Shown here: positions 15,195 to 22,242 of the stretch, piece after piece
Layout of the letters: each line of letters starts with the position of its first letter
Position numbering within the stretch: the stretch's first letter is position 1
Assembly: GCA_035456985.1 (NCBI GenBank)
Contig: DATICE010000174.1
Coordinates: 1-24,514, forward strand
Length of the DNA: 24,514 bases
Origin: SG8-41 sp035456985
GTDB taxonomy: Bacteria > Pseudomonadota > Gammaproteobacteria > Burkholderiales > SG8-41
Reading direction: 5' to 3'
Translations under genes and position numbers: made by a program
Notes under the pieces: generated by a model
Seen by the model: the letters and a program-made list of their open reading frames with translations, nothing else
Told to the model about the DNA's origin: nothing
The model's database searches: none

Positions 15195-15222
15195 GGGTTC
15201 ACTTTATCTAAAATGTGAACCC
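15195..15222. repeat. inverted repeat, possible transcript-end hairpin
   Basis: GGGTTCAC (15195-15202) and GTGAACCC (15215-15222) are perfect 8-base arms around a 12-base AT-rich loop. It lies downstream of the 51-residue membrane-protein gene and upstream of the Cys-rich gene. There is no T-run after it on the minus strand, so it may be an RNA hairpin, an imperfect terminator or a protein-binding palindrome. AT-rich GATAAATccGATAAATA lies just to its left. Confidence 0.55.
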
Positions 15223-15271
15223 CGCTCCAGTCCGATCACTGCGTCGCGTTGGTCCCGCCTGGCCACTACCG

Positions 15272-15427
15272 CTATCGGCCAACGACGATCAAAACACCGG
15301 ATGCAATGGCGAGGACGGCCATCACAGTGCCCATTCCGGTGAAGCTGAAATTGAGCAGTGGTATCAGCCCGGTCAATATGAGCCAGACGGCCAATAACAA
15401 CATCCCGATACTTGTTGTCAATTTCAT
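15272..15427 (-). CDS. 51-residue two-helix membrane protein
   Basis: The start codon overlaps the queG stop (CAATGA), with AAAGGAG inside the end of queG, so translation is probably coupled. The product is nearly all hydrophobic: helix one about residues 5-25 (TSIGMLLLAVWLILTGLIPL), a short NFSFTGMG turn, helix two about 33-49, ending VVGR. The first helix carries a Trp and an LTGLIP bend. Short proteins of this pattern (MKL-T-x-IGMLLLA...) are, as I recall, common and unnamed in proteobacteria. No function is known to me. It is too short for most gene callers, but the overlap, ribosome site and composition support it. Confidence 0.75.
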   Translation of the reverse strand: MKLTTSIGMLLLAVWLILTGLIPLLNFSFTGMGTVMAVLAIASGVLIVVGR

Positions 15428-16560
15428 TGGCGGACTCCTTTAATGGTAGCGACGAGATGCGGGTGACGATTGTACATAGAGCCGGTGGTCTGTCGAGCGA
15501 ACGCCCACGCAACGTGCTCGCGCACGAGCGCTGAGGGATGGTCTCGGCGCGCATTGAGTGCGGCAAGCACAGGTTGTGAGGTGTGCGCGTTGCCTAAGCC
15601 GACCGCAAGGTTTCTAAGCCACCGCTCATACCCGACCCGGTGAATCGCGCTGCCCGCAAGCCGCTCGTGAAACTCCGCTTCGCTCCAGCCGAACAGCTCG
15701 ACCAGGGTCGCATCGTCGAGGCCGTTCCGCACCGCGAAGTCCGGCTCGGCGCTCGGTGAGGCAAACTTGTTCCAGGGGCAGATGAGCTGGCAGTCGTCGC
15801 AACCGTACACGCGATTTCCGATCAGCGGCCGCAGTTCCTCTGGAATCGAGCCCTTGTGCTCGATCGTGAGGTAGGAAATGCAGCGCCGCGCATCGAGCTG
15901 GTAGGGCGCGATGATTGCTTGCGTCGGGCAAACGTCTATGCATTTCTGGCAGCTGCCGCAGTGGTCGCCCTGCGCCTTGTCCACCGGCAGCGGCAGGTCT
16001 GTGTAGATTTCACCCAGGAAAAAGTAGGAGCCCGCCTCGCGATTGAGCAACAGCGTGTGCTTGCCGCGCCATCCGAGGCCTGCTTTCCCCCCAAGCTCCA
16101 CTTCCATCACCGGTGCGCTGTCGGTGAAAACCCGGTGGCGGAATTCGCCGACTTCCTGTCCGATGCGGTCAGCAAGCTTCTGCATCCGCCTGCGCATGAG
16201 CTTGTGGTAGTCGCGCCCGAGCGCGTAGCGCGAGATGAAGGCGCGCGTGCCGTCCTTCATCACCTCGTGGCTGTCGCGCGCGTTGGGCGGCGCGTAGTTC
16301 ATGCGCGCGGCGATGACTCGCAGCGTGCCCGGGACGAGATCCCCGGGACGCGTCCGCTTCGTCCCGTGGCGAGCCATGTAGTCCATCTCGCCGTGAAAGC
16401 CCTTGCCGAGCCAGTCGAGGAGGCGCGATTCTGCCTCGCCCAGCTCGGAATCGGCGATGCCGATCTGCTGAAACCCCAGCTCCGCACCCCAACGCTTGAT
16501 TTGACGCGCGAGACTCGCGTAGCCGGTCTGGGTGAATTCCTGTCGGAAGGTGTTTCTCAT
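15424..16560 (-). CDS. queG: epoxyqueuosine reductase QueG
   Basis: This is a cytosolic cobalamin- and iron-sulfur-dependent enzyme that reduces epoxyqueuosine to queuosine in tRNA, the last step of queuosine synthesis. It has 378 residues, normal length. Seen are the N-terminal cobalamin-binding part with FTDSAPVMEVELG (Asp147, the expected catalytic acid) and AGLGWRGKHTLL, then a double-cluster ferredoxin module. Cluster cysteines are C201, C204, C207 and C211 (CGSCQKCIDVCP), and C227, C254, C257 and C261 (the last three in GCDDCQLICPWNK). A HEAT-like C-terminus follows (AVGLGNAHTSQPV, REHVAWAF). Its start overlaps the stop of the upstream membrane-protein gene by ATGA, and its stop overlaps the downstream small gene the same way, so the three are co-translated. 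Confidence 0.97.
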   Translation of the reverse strand: MRNTFRQEFTQTGYASLARQIKRWGAELGFQQIGIADSELGEAESRLLDWLGKGFHGEMDYMARHGTKRTRPGDLVPGTLRVIAARMNYAPPNARDSHEVMKDGTRAFISRYALGRDYHKLMRRRMQKLADRIGQEVGEFRHRVFTDSAPVMEVELGGKAGLGWRGKHTLLLNREAGSYFFLGEIYTDLPLPVDKAQGDHCGSCQKCIDVCPTQAIIAPYQLDARRCISYLTIEHKGSIPEELRPLIGNRVYGCDDCQLICPWNKFASPSAEPDFAVRNGLDDATLVELFGWSEAEFHERLAGSAIHRVGYERWLRNLAVGLGNAHTSQPVLAALNARRDHPSALVREHVAWAFARQTTGSMYNRHPHLVATIKGVRQ

Positions 16561-16997
16561 GTCACCCCGATCCCGATCGTCTGCGCAAACCAGATGAAAA
16601 ACAGCGCGAAGACGGCGCCGCTAACGCCGAGGCACACCGCGAGAATCTGGATTACCTGTCCGCGAGTCGTCGCGCTGCTGCCGTCGATCACCGGCGTGTC
16701 ACGAATGACGCGAAATCCGGGCGGCGGGAATCGCTGCGCCCGCAGCACCCTTGCCCCAAGGAGCCAGACATACAAAGAGAGAGCGATCAGCGGTGCGCAC
16801 AGGATGAGAACAGCCGCGAAAAGCGCGAACCTGGCGCGTCTCGCAGTTTCCGCCGGCTCCGAAATTAGCCACTCGCGGAACGGCTCGCGGAAGTGCTCGA
16901 AGCCGGAAATCAGCAACCCGCCGATCGCCGCTGCACAGATGACGATCAGTAGTGCTTGCCGCCGCGCAGCGGGATCGGCTTTCTGGATTTCGCCCAT
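16557..16997 (-). CDS. small membrane protein of unknown function
   Basis: This 146-residue protein has three predicted membrane segments: about residues 15-33 (ALLIVICAAAIGGLLISGF), 54-84 (a long stretch with CAPLIALSLYVWLLG) and 122-143 (LAVCLGVSGAVFALFFIWF). A polar region at 85-118 contains RFPPPGFRVIRDTPVI, a conserved-looking cytoplasmic or periplasmic patch. The frame is open upstream to 17159, but that part encodes a dispersed repeat (the peptide SFPRKRESR) and the antisense of the GFA gene. I therefore place the start at 16997 (MGEIQKAD), directly at the edge of the repeat. It ends in an ATGA overlap with queG. No named family recognised; the operon position suggests a house-keeping membrane role but proves nothing. 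Confidence 0.75.
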   Translation of the reverse strand: MGEIQKADPAARRQALLIVICAAAIGGLLISGFEHFREPFREWLISEPAETARRARFALFAAVLILCAPLIALSLYVWLLGARVLRAQRFPPPGFRVIRDTPVIDGSSATTRGQVIQILAVCLGVSGAVFALFFIWFAQTIGIGVT

Positions 16998-17026
16998 TCT
17001 GGATTCCCGCTTTCGAGGGAATGACG
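16998..17026. repeat. dispersed palindromic repeat ('SFPRKRES' type)
   Basis: The short element GGATTCCCGCTTTCGAGGGA continues into ATGACG. ATTCCC (17003-17008) and GGGAAT (17017-17022) form the arms. Read on the minus strand it encodes the well-known spurious peptide SFPRKRES. It fills the gap between the GFA gene stop (17032) and the start of the membrane-protein gene (16997). A related, longer copy is at 19368-19435. Confidence 0.8.
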
Positions 17027-17031
17027 ACCGA

Positions 17032-17433
17032 TTACTGTTGCTTGGCCACCTGCGGCAGGGCCTTGATGTCCATTGCCCATTGGAGTGCCGAGCGGCACCA
17101 TAGCTGCTTACTCGGGCGCAACTCGGCGCGCTGGCGTATCGTCCCGAAGCGAAGGCCATAGACCTGCTGGTCGGTGGGTGTGGTTGAATAGATCGGAGTA
17201 CCGCACTCCGGACAGAAGCCCTGCATGCGCTTGTTCCCGCTCTCGGCCGTTTTGATGTAGGTCTTCACCGTCCCGCTCAACTTGAATCCTGCCTTGGGGG
17301 CGGGCACCACCACCCGATATGCCGAACCCGTCAGGTTCTGGCAATCCGTGCAGTGGCAGATCGAGACCTTTTCTGGATCGATCTCCGCAGTAAAGGTGAC
17401 TTTGCCGCAGTGACAGCTCCCATCAATCTTCAT
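17032..17433 (-). CDS. GFA-family (glutathione-dependent formaldehyde-activating-like) zinc protein
   Basis: This is a 133-residue protein of the GFA/CENP-V fold. Zinc ligands are visible: C7 and C9 (GSCHCGKV), C26, C28 and C31 (ICHCTDCQ), and C74 and C77 (FCPECGTPIY). It also has the family's N-LTGSAYR and SGNKRMQ-x-FC segments. Despite the family name, most members have no shown formaldehyde activity; they are zinc proteins of undefined role and I make no claim beyond that. It is the first gene of a minus-strand run leading through the membrane protein into queG, and it is divergent from tsaE. The ribosome site is weak. Confidence 0.92.
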   Translation of the reverse strand: MKIDGSCHCGKVTFTAEIDPEKVSICHCTDCQNLTGSAYRVVVPAPKAGFKLSGTVKTYIKTAESGNKRMQGFCPECGTPIYSTTPTDQQVYGLRFGTIRQRAELRPSKQLWCRSALQWAMDIKALPQVAKQQ

Positions 17434-17575
17434 CTCACGCCTCGCTCGGTATAGGAAGCATTGCTACGACCTGGTACCACTCCGCGCTCATTGGGCGCAC
17501 CCCTCCTCAGGCAAGAGAGGGATGCATCGAAACCCCGATCCGCCCTCCGCCTTTCGTTTCCATGATAATGCGCCG

Positions 17576-18037
17576 ATGCCATTGATATCTCGATATCTTC
17601 CGGCGGAGGCCGAGACCCTGGGGCTGGGCACCGAGCTGGCCCCCCACCTCGAGCCCGGCCTCGTGATCTACCTCTCCGGCGAGTTGGGGGCGGGGAAAAC
17701 CACCCTTGCACGCGGCATCCTCCGGGGGCTCGGCTACAAGGAACGGGTGAAAAGCCCTTCGTTTGCCCTGGTTGAACCTTATAAGCTTTCTAGGTTATAC
17801 TTGTATCACTTTGATTTTTATCGGTTCACAGACCCACGGGAACTAGGTGAAGCCGGTTTCAGGGAGCACTTCAATCCCGAATCGGTTTGCCTCGTGGAGT
17901 GGCCGGAAAATGCGACGGGGGTGGTGCCCCCGGCCGACATAAGAATCGTACTGAAGGTTGCTGGGTCGGGGAGGCAACTGGAGATCGACGCCGACACGGA
18001 GGCTGGCAGGCGTTGTTTGAAGCACTTGAAACGTTAG
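17576..18037 (+). CDS. tsaE: tRNA threonylcarbamoyladenosine biosynthesis ATPase TsaE
   Basis: This is the P-loop ATPase that works with TsaB and TsaD to make t6A37 in ANN-decoding tRNAs. It has 153 residues from 17576. Seen are Walker A GELGAGKTT at 35-43, KSPSFALVE at 59-67, the HFDFYR motif at 78-83, and LVEWPE at 106-111. An upstream in-frame ATG at 17522 has an AGAGGG-like site and would add 18 residues; alignment length favours 17576, but neither has an ideal ribosome site. Codons 66-85 are strikingly AT-ending compared with everything around them. The 3' end overlaps the amidase reading frame, the usual tsaE-amiC arrangement in betaproteobacteria. Confidence 0.95.
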   Translation: MPLISRYLPAEAETLGLGTELAPHLEPGLVIYLSGELGAGKTTLARGILRGLGYKERVKSPSFALVEPYKLSRLYLYHFDFYRFTDPRELGEAGFREHFNPESVCLVEWPENATGVVPPADIRIVLKVAGSGRQLEIDADTEAGRRCLKHLKR

Positions 18038-19335
18038 GTATTTCCCGCGGCCGCGCACTGGCACGGCCGTCCCACCTTCTCGCACTCGTTTTCCTCGCTC
18101 TAGCTATCCAGGCCGGCCTGACCGCCCCGGCCGTGGCGCAATCCGGAACCCCGATCGTTGCGGCGCGCACTTGGCCAGCGCCCGATTACACGCGGATCAC
18201 TCTCGAGAGCCAGGAGCAGCTCACGTACACCGTGCTGAACCTGAAGGATCCCGAGCGCCTGGCGGTGGATCTCGAGGGGATCGAGGTCACCGAGGCGCTG
18301 ACCGGCCTGACGGAAAAGATCAGTCCCAGTGACCCGTATATCAAGGGCATGCGCATCGGGCGCTTCAAGCCCGGGGTCGTGCGGCTGGTTTTCGACCTGA
18401 AGAGCGAGATCAAGCCCCAGGTCTTTACGCTGGCCCCGGTTGGCGATTACGGCCACCGCCTGGTGATCGACGTCTATCCCCTCGAGCCTCTCGATCCCCT
18501 GCTCGTATTTCTGGACAAGCTGCAGGCGCAGGGAGAAGACGCGGCACCCTCAGCCGGCGCCGATTCCACGCGCCGGGCACCCGCCGGGCGGCAGGCGCCC
18601 CGGAGGCCCGACGCCGCGCGTCTCATCATCGTCGTGCTCGATCCCGGTCACGGCGGAGAGGATCCGGGCGCGCTGGGGCGCCGCGGCACCCACGAGAAGA
18701 ACGTGACGCTCGCCATCGCGCAGAAGCTCAAGGCGCGCATCGACCGGGAGCCCAACATGCGCGCGGTGCTCACGCGCGACAGCGACTATTACCTGCCGCT
18801 GCAGACGCGCGTGGATAAGGCGCAGCGGGTGCGTGCCGATCTCTTCGTCTCGATCCATGCCGATGCGTTCATCCGCCCGCATGCGCGCGGGGCATCGGTC
18901 TTCGCGCTCTCGGAGAAGGGCGCGACCTCGGCCGCGGCGAGCTGGCTCGCCAACCGCGAGAACGCCGCCGACCTGATCGGGGGCGTGAATCTCCAGGGCA
19001 AGGATCGCTATCTCAAGATGACGCTTGCCGACCTGTCACTCACGGCGCAGATCAACGACAGCTTGAAGGCCGGGCGGGCGGTGCTGGCCGAGCTCGGCGG
19101 CATCAACGACCTGCACAAGGCGGACGTCGAGCAGGCCGGCTTCGCAGTGCTGAAGGCGCCCGACATCCCCTCGATCCTGGTGGAGACCGCCTTCATCAGC
19201 AATCCCGTGGAGGAGCTGAGGCTGAGGAGCACCGCCTACCAGAACAAGGTTGCCGAGGCGATTTTCAACGGCATCAAGCGCTATTTCGCGAAGAACCCGC
19301 CGCTGGCGAGGGACAGGATCGCTTTGCTTCGTTGA
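18013..19335 (+). CDS. amiC: N-acetylmuramoyl-L-alanine amidase with AMIN domain (AmiC type)
   Basis: This is a periplasmic zinc amidase that cleaves septal peptidoglycan to separate daughter cells. No ATG is available between the tsaE body and the signal peptide. I choose the TTG at 18013, with GGAGG (17998-18002) 10 bases before, giving 440 residues and a 25-base overlap with tsaE. A signal peptide (hydrophobic run LLALVFLALAIQAGL, cleavage near PAVAQ) is followed by the AMIN domain (about 48-157; NLKDPERLAVDLEG, GRFKPGVVRLVFDL), a Pro/Ala/Arg linker (about 175-202), and the Amidase_3 domain. Zinc ligands are H213 (DPGHGG), E228 (HEKN) and H282 (SIHAD). The catalytic Glu is E391 (VETAFISN). 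It is expected to be activated by a LytM/NlpD-type partner not seen here. Confidence 0.95.
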   Translation: MFEALETLGISRGRALARPSHLLALVFLALAIQAGLTAPAVAQSGTPIVAARTWPAPDYTRITLESQEQLTYTVLNLKDPERLAVDLEGIEVTEALTGLTEKISPSDPYIKGMRIGRFKPGVVRLVFDLKSEIKPQVFTLAPVGDYGHRLVIDVYPLEPLDPLLVFLDKLQAQGEDAAPSAGADSTRRAPAGRQAPRRPDAARLIIVVLDPGHGGEDPGALGRRGTHEKNVTLAIAQKLKARIDREPNMRAVLTRDSDYYLPLQTRVDKAQRVRADLFVSIHADAFIRPHARGASVFALSEKGATSAAASWLANRENAADLIGGVNLQGKDRYLKMTLADLSLTAQINDSLKAGRAVLAELGGINDLHKADVEQAGFAVLKAPDIPSILVETAFISNPVEELRLRSTAYQNKVAEAIFNGIKRYFAKNPPLARDRIALLR

Positions 19336-19367
19336 TAGGTGATGGGTAATAACAGAAAAACTTGTGT

Positions 19368-19435
19368 CGTCCCCGTGAAGACGGGGATCCAGGGGGTAAC
19401 CGAACTTCCTGGATGCCCGATTTCGCGGGCATGAC
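19368..19435. repeat. dispersed palindromic repeat, two-hairpin copy
   Basis: This holds two stem-loops: CCCCGT-GAAG-ACGGGG (19371-19386) and ATGCCCG-ATTTCG-CGGGCAT (19413-19432). It is the same general family as 16998-17026, here as a pair of hairpins joined by a short spacer. The last arm contains the ATG used as start of the thermonuclease gene. It follows the amiC stop by about 30 bases and could also act as its transcript end. Confidence 0.8.
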
Positions 19436-19955
19436 AAACTTGAGCCCGCTCCGACTCTTTCCAGCAGCTCTCGGCCTTTCCCTTTTCCTCGCAGCATCCC
19501 CCGCGCCCGCGGATGTCCAGGGACGCGTGGTATCGGTGCACGACGGCGACACCCTGACGGTGCTGATTGAGAGCCGTTCGGTACGCGTGCGGCTGACCGA
19601 CATCGACGCGCCCGAGCTGCGCCAGCCGTTCGGCACGCGCTCCCGCCAATCGCTTTCCAGTCTCTGCTTCGGGAAGGTGGCGTCGCTCGATGTGCGCGGC
19701 CAAGACCGCTATAACCGGACCCTGGCCCGAGTCACTTGCAGCGGCACGGATGCAAACGCCGAGCAGGTGCGGCGGGGCTACGCGTGGACTTTCACTCGCT
19801 ATGCCAGAACGGATTCCCCCCTGTTCGCCATCGAGCACGAGGCGCGCGCCGCCCACCGCGGTCTGTGGCAGGATCCCGCGCCGGTCGCGCCCTGGGAATG
19901 GCGGAACAGAGTCCGGCAGTCCTCGCGCTCTAGCTTCCTGGGCGCAGGTTCCTGA
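19431..19955 (+). CDS. secreted thermonuclease-family (SNase-like) protein
   Basis: This is a 174-residue staphylococcal-nuclease-fold protein. A signal peptide covers about residues 1-28 (PAALGLSLFLAASPAPA-DV). The OB-fold follows with the active-site pattern: VVSVHDGDTLTV (D38, D40), RVRLTDIDAPELRQ (R54, E62) and QDRYNRTLARV (R96). A C-terminal E-A-R-AAHRGLW segment is typical. It should be a calcium-dependent nuclease acting in or beyond the periplasm. The start at 19431 lies in the last arm of a dispersed hairpin repeat and has no ribosome site of its own. Alternatives are ATG 19413, also inside the repeat, and TTG 19440. The protein is clear even if the start is not. Confidence 0.88.
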   Translation: MTNLSPLRLFPAALGLSLFLAASPAPADVQGRVVSVHDGDTLTVLIESRSVRVRLTDIDAPELRQPFGTRSRQSLSSLCFGKVASLDVRGQDRYNRTLARVTCSGTDANAEQVRRGYAWTFTRYARTDSPLFAIEHEARAAHRGLWQDPAPVAPWEWRNRVRQSSRSSFLGAGS

Positions 19956-19981
19956 TTGTCCCCTTGGTGACGCCCCTGCTC

Positions 19982-19998
19982 CTCCCCTCGCGGGGGAG
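19982..19998. repeat. GC-rich hairpin in the gap before the second solitary Bug gene
   Basis: CTCCCC (19982-19987) and GGGGAG (19993-19998) pair around TCGCG, followed by AATCGGGGTGGGGG. This matches the common dispersed 'CTCCCC...GGGGGAG' intergenic repeat. It lies 27 bases after the thermonuclease stop and may serve as a terminator, though it lacks a T-run. Confidence 0.6.
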
Positions 19999-20053
19999 AA
20001 TCGGGGTGGGGGATGCTAAGCTAGCCGCATTTGTCGCTCAACGAGGTGCCCAA

Positions 20054-21028
20054 TTGAAATCCCTGACCATGCTGCTCGCGGCATTGGCCGCCACGCCGTT
20101 TCTTTCCACTCCACCCGCGGAAGCGGCGGAGCGCTATCCCGCGCGGCCGGTGCGCTTTGTCGTGCCCTATGCGCCCGGTGGCGGATCGGACACTACCGCC
20201 CGGGTGATCGGACAGAAACTTGCCGAGCGGCTTGGCCAGACTTTCGTAATCGACACCCGGCCCGGCGCCGCGAGCAGAATTGGTACCGAGATCGTCGCCA
20301 AGGCCGCCGGAGACGGCTACACGCTGATTCTCGCGGATGTCCCCCACGCGATCAACGCGGTGATCTTTGCGAAACCGCCGTACGACGCGGTCAAGGACTT
20401 CTCGCCAATCATGCGCATCGCCACCGCGCCCCAGGTGCTGGTCGCCCATCCGACGTTCAATGCCAGCTCGCTAAGGGAGCTGATCGCGATGCCACGCGCG
20501 CAGACCGAGAGACTCGCGCTGGGCACGAGCGGCCAGGGAAGCTCTCCGCACATGAGCTACGAGTTGCTACGGATCAAGACCGGGCTCGTGCTGAACCACG
20601 TGCCGTACAAGGGCGGAGGGCCCGCGATCGCCGACGTCGTTGCGGGCCAGATCCCGCTAGCGTTCAACGCCTCGCCGCCGATTGTTCCGCACATCAAGGC
20701 CAGCCGCATCAAGGGGCTGGGAATGACTGCCGCGACGCGCCACCCTCTGCTGCCGGGCGTGCCAACGTTCGTCGAGTCGGGCGTGCAGGATTTCGTCGTC
20801 GCGCACTGGTACGGGGTGCTGGCTTCCGGCGGCACCCCGCCGGCCGTCGTGAAACTGTTGCACCAAGAAATTGCCCGCACGCTGGCGCTCCCGGACGTCA
20901 AGGAGCGCTTTTCAAACCTTGCGCTCGATATCGCGCCGCTCGGTCCAGACGACTTCCGCAGGCTGATCGAGTCCGATGTCAAGCGCTGGAAGGACGTTGT
21001 CTCGAAATCCGGGATCAAGCTCAACTGA
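20054..21028 (+). CDS. Bug-family periplasmic substrate-binding protein (TctC-like), solitary
   Basis: This 324-residue protein probably begins at the TTG at 20054. A GAGGTG ribosome site at 20043-20048 precedes it, and it yields a normal signal peptide (MKSLTMLLAALAATPFL...AEA-AERYPARPV). An in-frame ATG at 19964 would place a hairpin repeat inside the gene, and the ATG at 20069 would shorten the signal. Family marks are RYPARPVRFVVPYAPGGGSD, DTRPGAAS, LNHVPYKGGGPAI, and a C-terminus of the type RLIESDVKRWKDVVSKSGI. No tctA or tctB is adjacent. A threonine-synthase-like gene follows after 6 bases, so the ligand may be related to that enzyme's substrate (inference). Confidence 0.92.
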   Translation: MKSLTMLLAALAATPFLSTPPAEAAERYPARPVRFVVPYAPGGGSDTTARVIGQKLAERLGQTFVIDTRPGAASRIGTEIVAKAAGDGYTLILADVPHAINAVIFAKPPYDAVKDFSPIMRIATAPQVLVAHPTFNASSLRELIAMPRAQTERLALGTSGQGSSPHMSYELLRIKTGLVLNHVPYKGGGPAIADVVAGQIPLAFNASPPIVPHIKASRIKGLGMTAATRHPLLPGVPTFVESGVQDFVVAHWYGVLASGGTPPAVVKLLHQEIARTLALPDVKERFSNLALDIAPLGPDDFRRLIESDVKRWKDVVSKSGIKLN

Positions 21029-21034
21029 TCCCGC

Positions 21035-22234
21035 ATGAGCTACCTCGTCTGCATTGAGACCGGCGCCGGCAAGCGCCTCGACGCAAACGCACCGCATAGC
21101 GCCGACCCCGCCGAAGCGCTGCGTGCCCGCTACGACCTCGAGCGTATCCGGCGCGACGTCACGCAGGAATCAATCGCACGCGGCCCGTCGAGCCTCTGGC
21201 GCTACGCCCCGCTGCTGCCGGTCGCGCATCCGGAGCAGGCGGTGTCATTCGGCGAAGGCTGGACTCCCCTCTTGCAGGCGCCTCGACTCGCGCGCGCCCT
21301 GGGCATGAAGCGGCTCGTCGTCAAGGATGAAGCGCGCAACCCGAGTGGCACCTTCAAGGACCGCGGCGCTGCGGTGGCGGTGTCCCGCTACGTCGAGCTC
21401 GGTGTGAAAACAGTTGCCCATAACAGTTCCGGCAATGCCGGCGGCTCATGGAGCCTGTACGCGGCGCGCGCCGGCATCACGTGCGTCAACATCCTGCCGA
21501 CCGACGCGCAGCCGGCAAGCCGGCAGCATTGCCGGGCAAGCGGGCAGCCCACCTTCCTGCTGGAAAACTGGCATGACGGCGGGCGGCTGGTCGCGGAAGG
21601 GTGCGAAAAGCATGGCTGGCTCAACATTTGCACCCTGCGCGAGCCGTACCGCCTCGAAGGCAAGAAAACCATGGGGCTCGAGATCGCCGAGCAGCTAGGT
21701 TGGCGCATGCCTGGCGCGATCGTGTACCCGATGGGCGGCGGCCTGGGCGCGATCGCGATCTGGAAAGCGTTCGACGAGTTGCTGCAGCTGGGCTGGATCA
21801 AAGGCAGCTTGCCGCGCCTCTACGTCACCCAGTACGAGGGCTGCGCGCCGGTGGTGAAGGCCTACGACGAGGGCCGCGACCAATGCACCACGTGGGGCAG
21901 GATCGATATCCCTCCCGGCGGACTCAAGTCACCCAATCCACCGGGCGGGCGCGCGGTGCTGAAGCTGATACGCGAGCATGGCGGCGGCGCGATCTCCGTG
22001 ACGACTCAGGAGGCACTCGCCGCGGTGGACGAGATGGCGCGCGAGGAAGGACTGTTCGCGTGCCCGGAAAGCGCAACCACGCTCGTGGGCTTGAGAAAAG
22101 CGCTCGCGCGCCGCTGGATCGGGACTGACGAGGAAGTCGTTCTGATCAGCACCGGCTCCGGATTGAAATCGATCCCGACGCTTGGCGCGCCAAGCTTTCC
22201 GACAGTGGCGACCGGCGCTGAACTCCGAATCTAG
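21035..22234 (+). CDS. threonine-synthase-like PLP-dependent enzyme (fold type II)
   Basis: This 399-residue protein belongs to the tryptophan-synthase-beta fold. Seen are GEGWTPLL at 73-80, the PLP lysine K108 in NPSGTFKDRG, the cofactor-facing loop SSGNAGGS at 131-138, the phosphate-binding YPMGGGLGAI at 231-240, and the closing STGSGLKS near 381-388. Order and length match standalone threonine synthase (O-phosphohomoserine to threonine). Members of this subgroup can also be dehydratases or diaminopropionate-type lyases. The N-terminus (YLVCIETG) keeps one Cys of the zinc-ribbon start seen in many relatives, but not the CxxCG pattern. It is paired with a Bug binding protein and not with hom or thrB, so an amino-acid catabolic role is as likely as threonine synthesis. 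It converges with pntB, 8 bases apart. Confidence 0.82.
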   Translation: MSYLVCIETGAGKRLDANAPHSADPAEALRARYDLERIRRDVTQESIARGPSSLWRYAPLLPVAHPEQAVSFGEGWTPLLQAPRLARALGMKRLVVKDEARNPSGTFKDRGAAVAVSRYVELGVKTVAHNSSGNAGGSWSLYAARAGITCVNILPTDAQPASRQHCRASGQPTFLLENWHDGGRLVAEGCEKHGWLNICTLREPYRLEGKKTMGLEIAEQLGWRMPGAIVYPMGGGLGAIAIWKAFDELLQLGWIKGSLPRLYVTQYEGCAPVVKAYDEGRDQCTTWGRIDIPPGGLKSPNPPGGRAVLKLIREHGGGAISVTTQEALAAVDEMAREEGLFACPESATTLVGLRKALARRWIGTDEEVVLISTGSGLKSIPTLGAPSFPTVATGAELRI

Positions 22235-22242
22235 TGCGCTAG

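Noticed and set aside
17001..17159. N-terminal extension of the 146-residue membrane protein
   Set aside because: It translates a dispersed repeat (SFPRKRES) and the antisense of the GFA gene, so it is not part of the protein.
22231..22242. CTAGTGCGCTAG palindrome at the convergent ends of the threonine-synthase-like gene and pntB
   Set aside because: Four-base arms are too short for a credible terminator and are probably chance.
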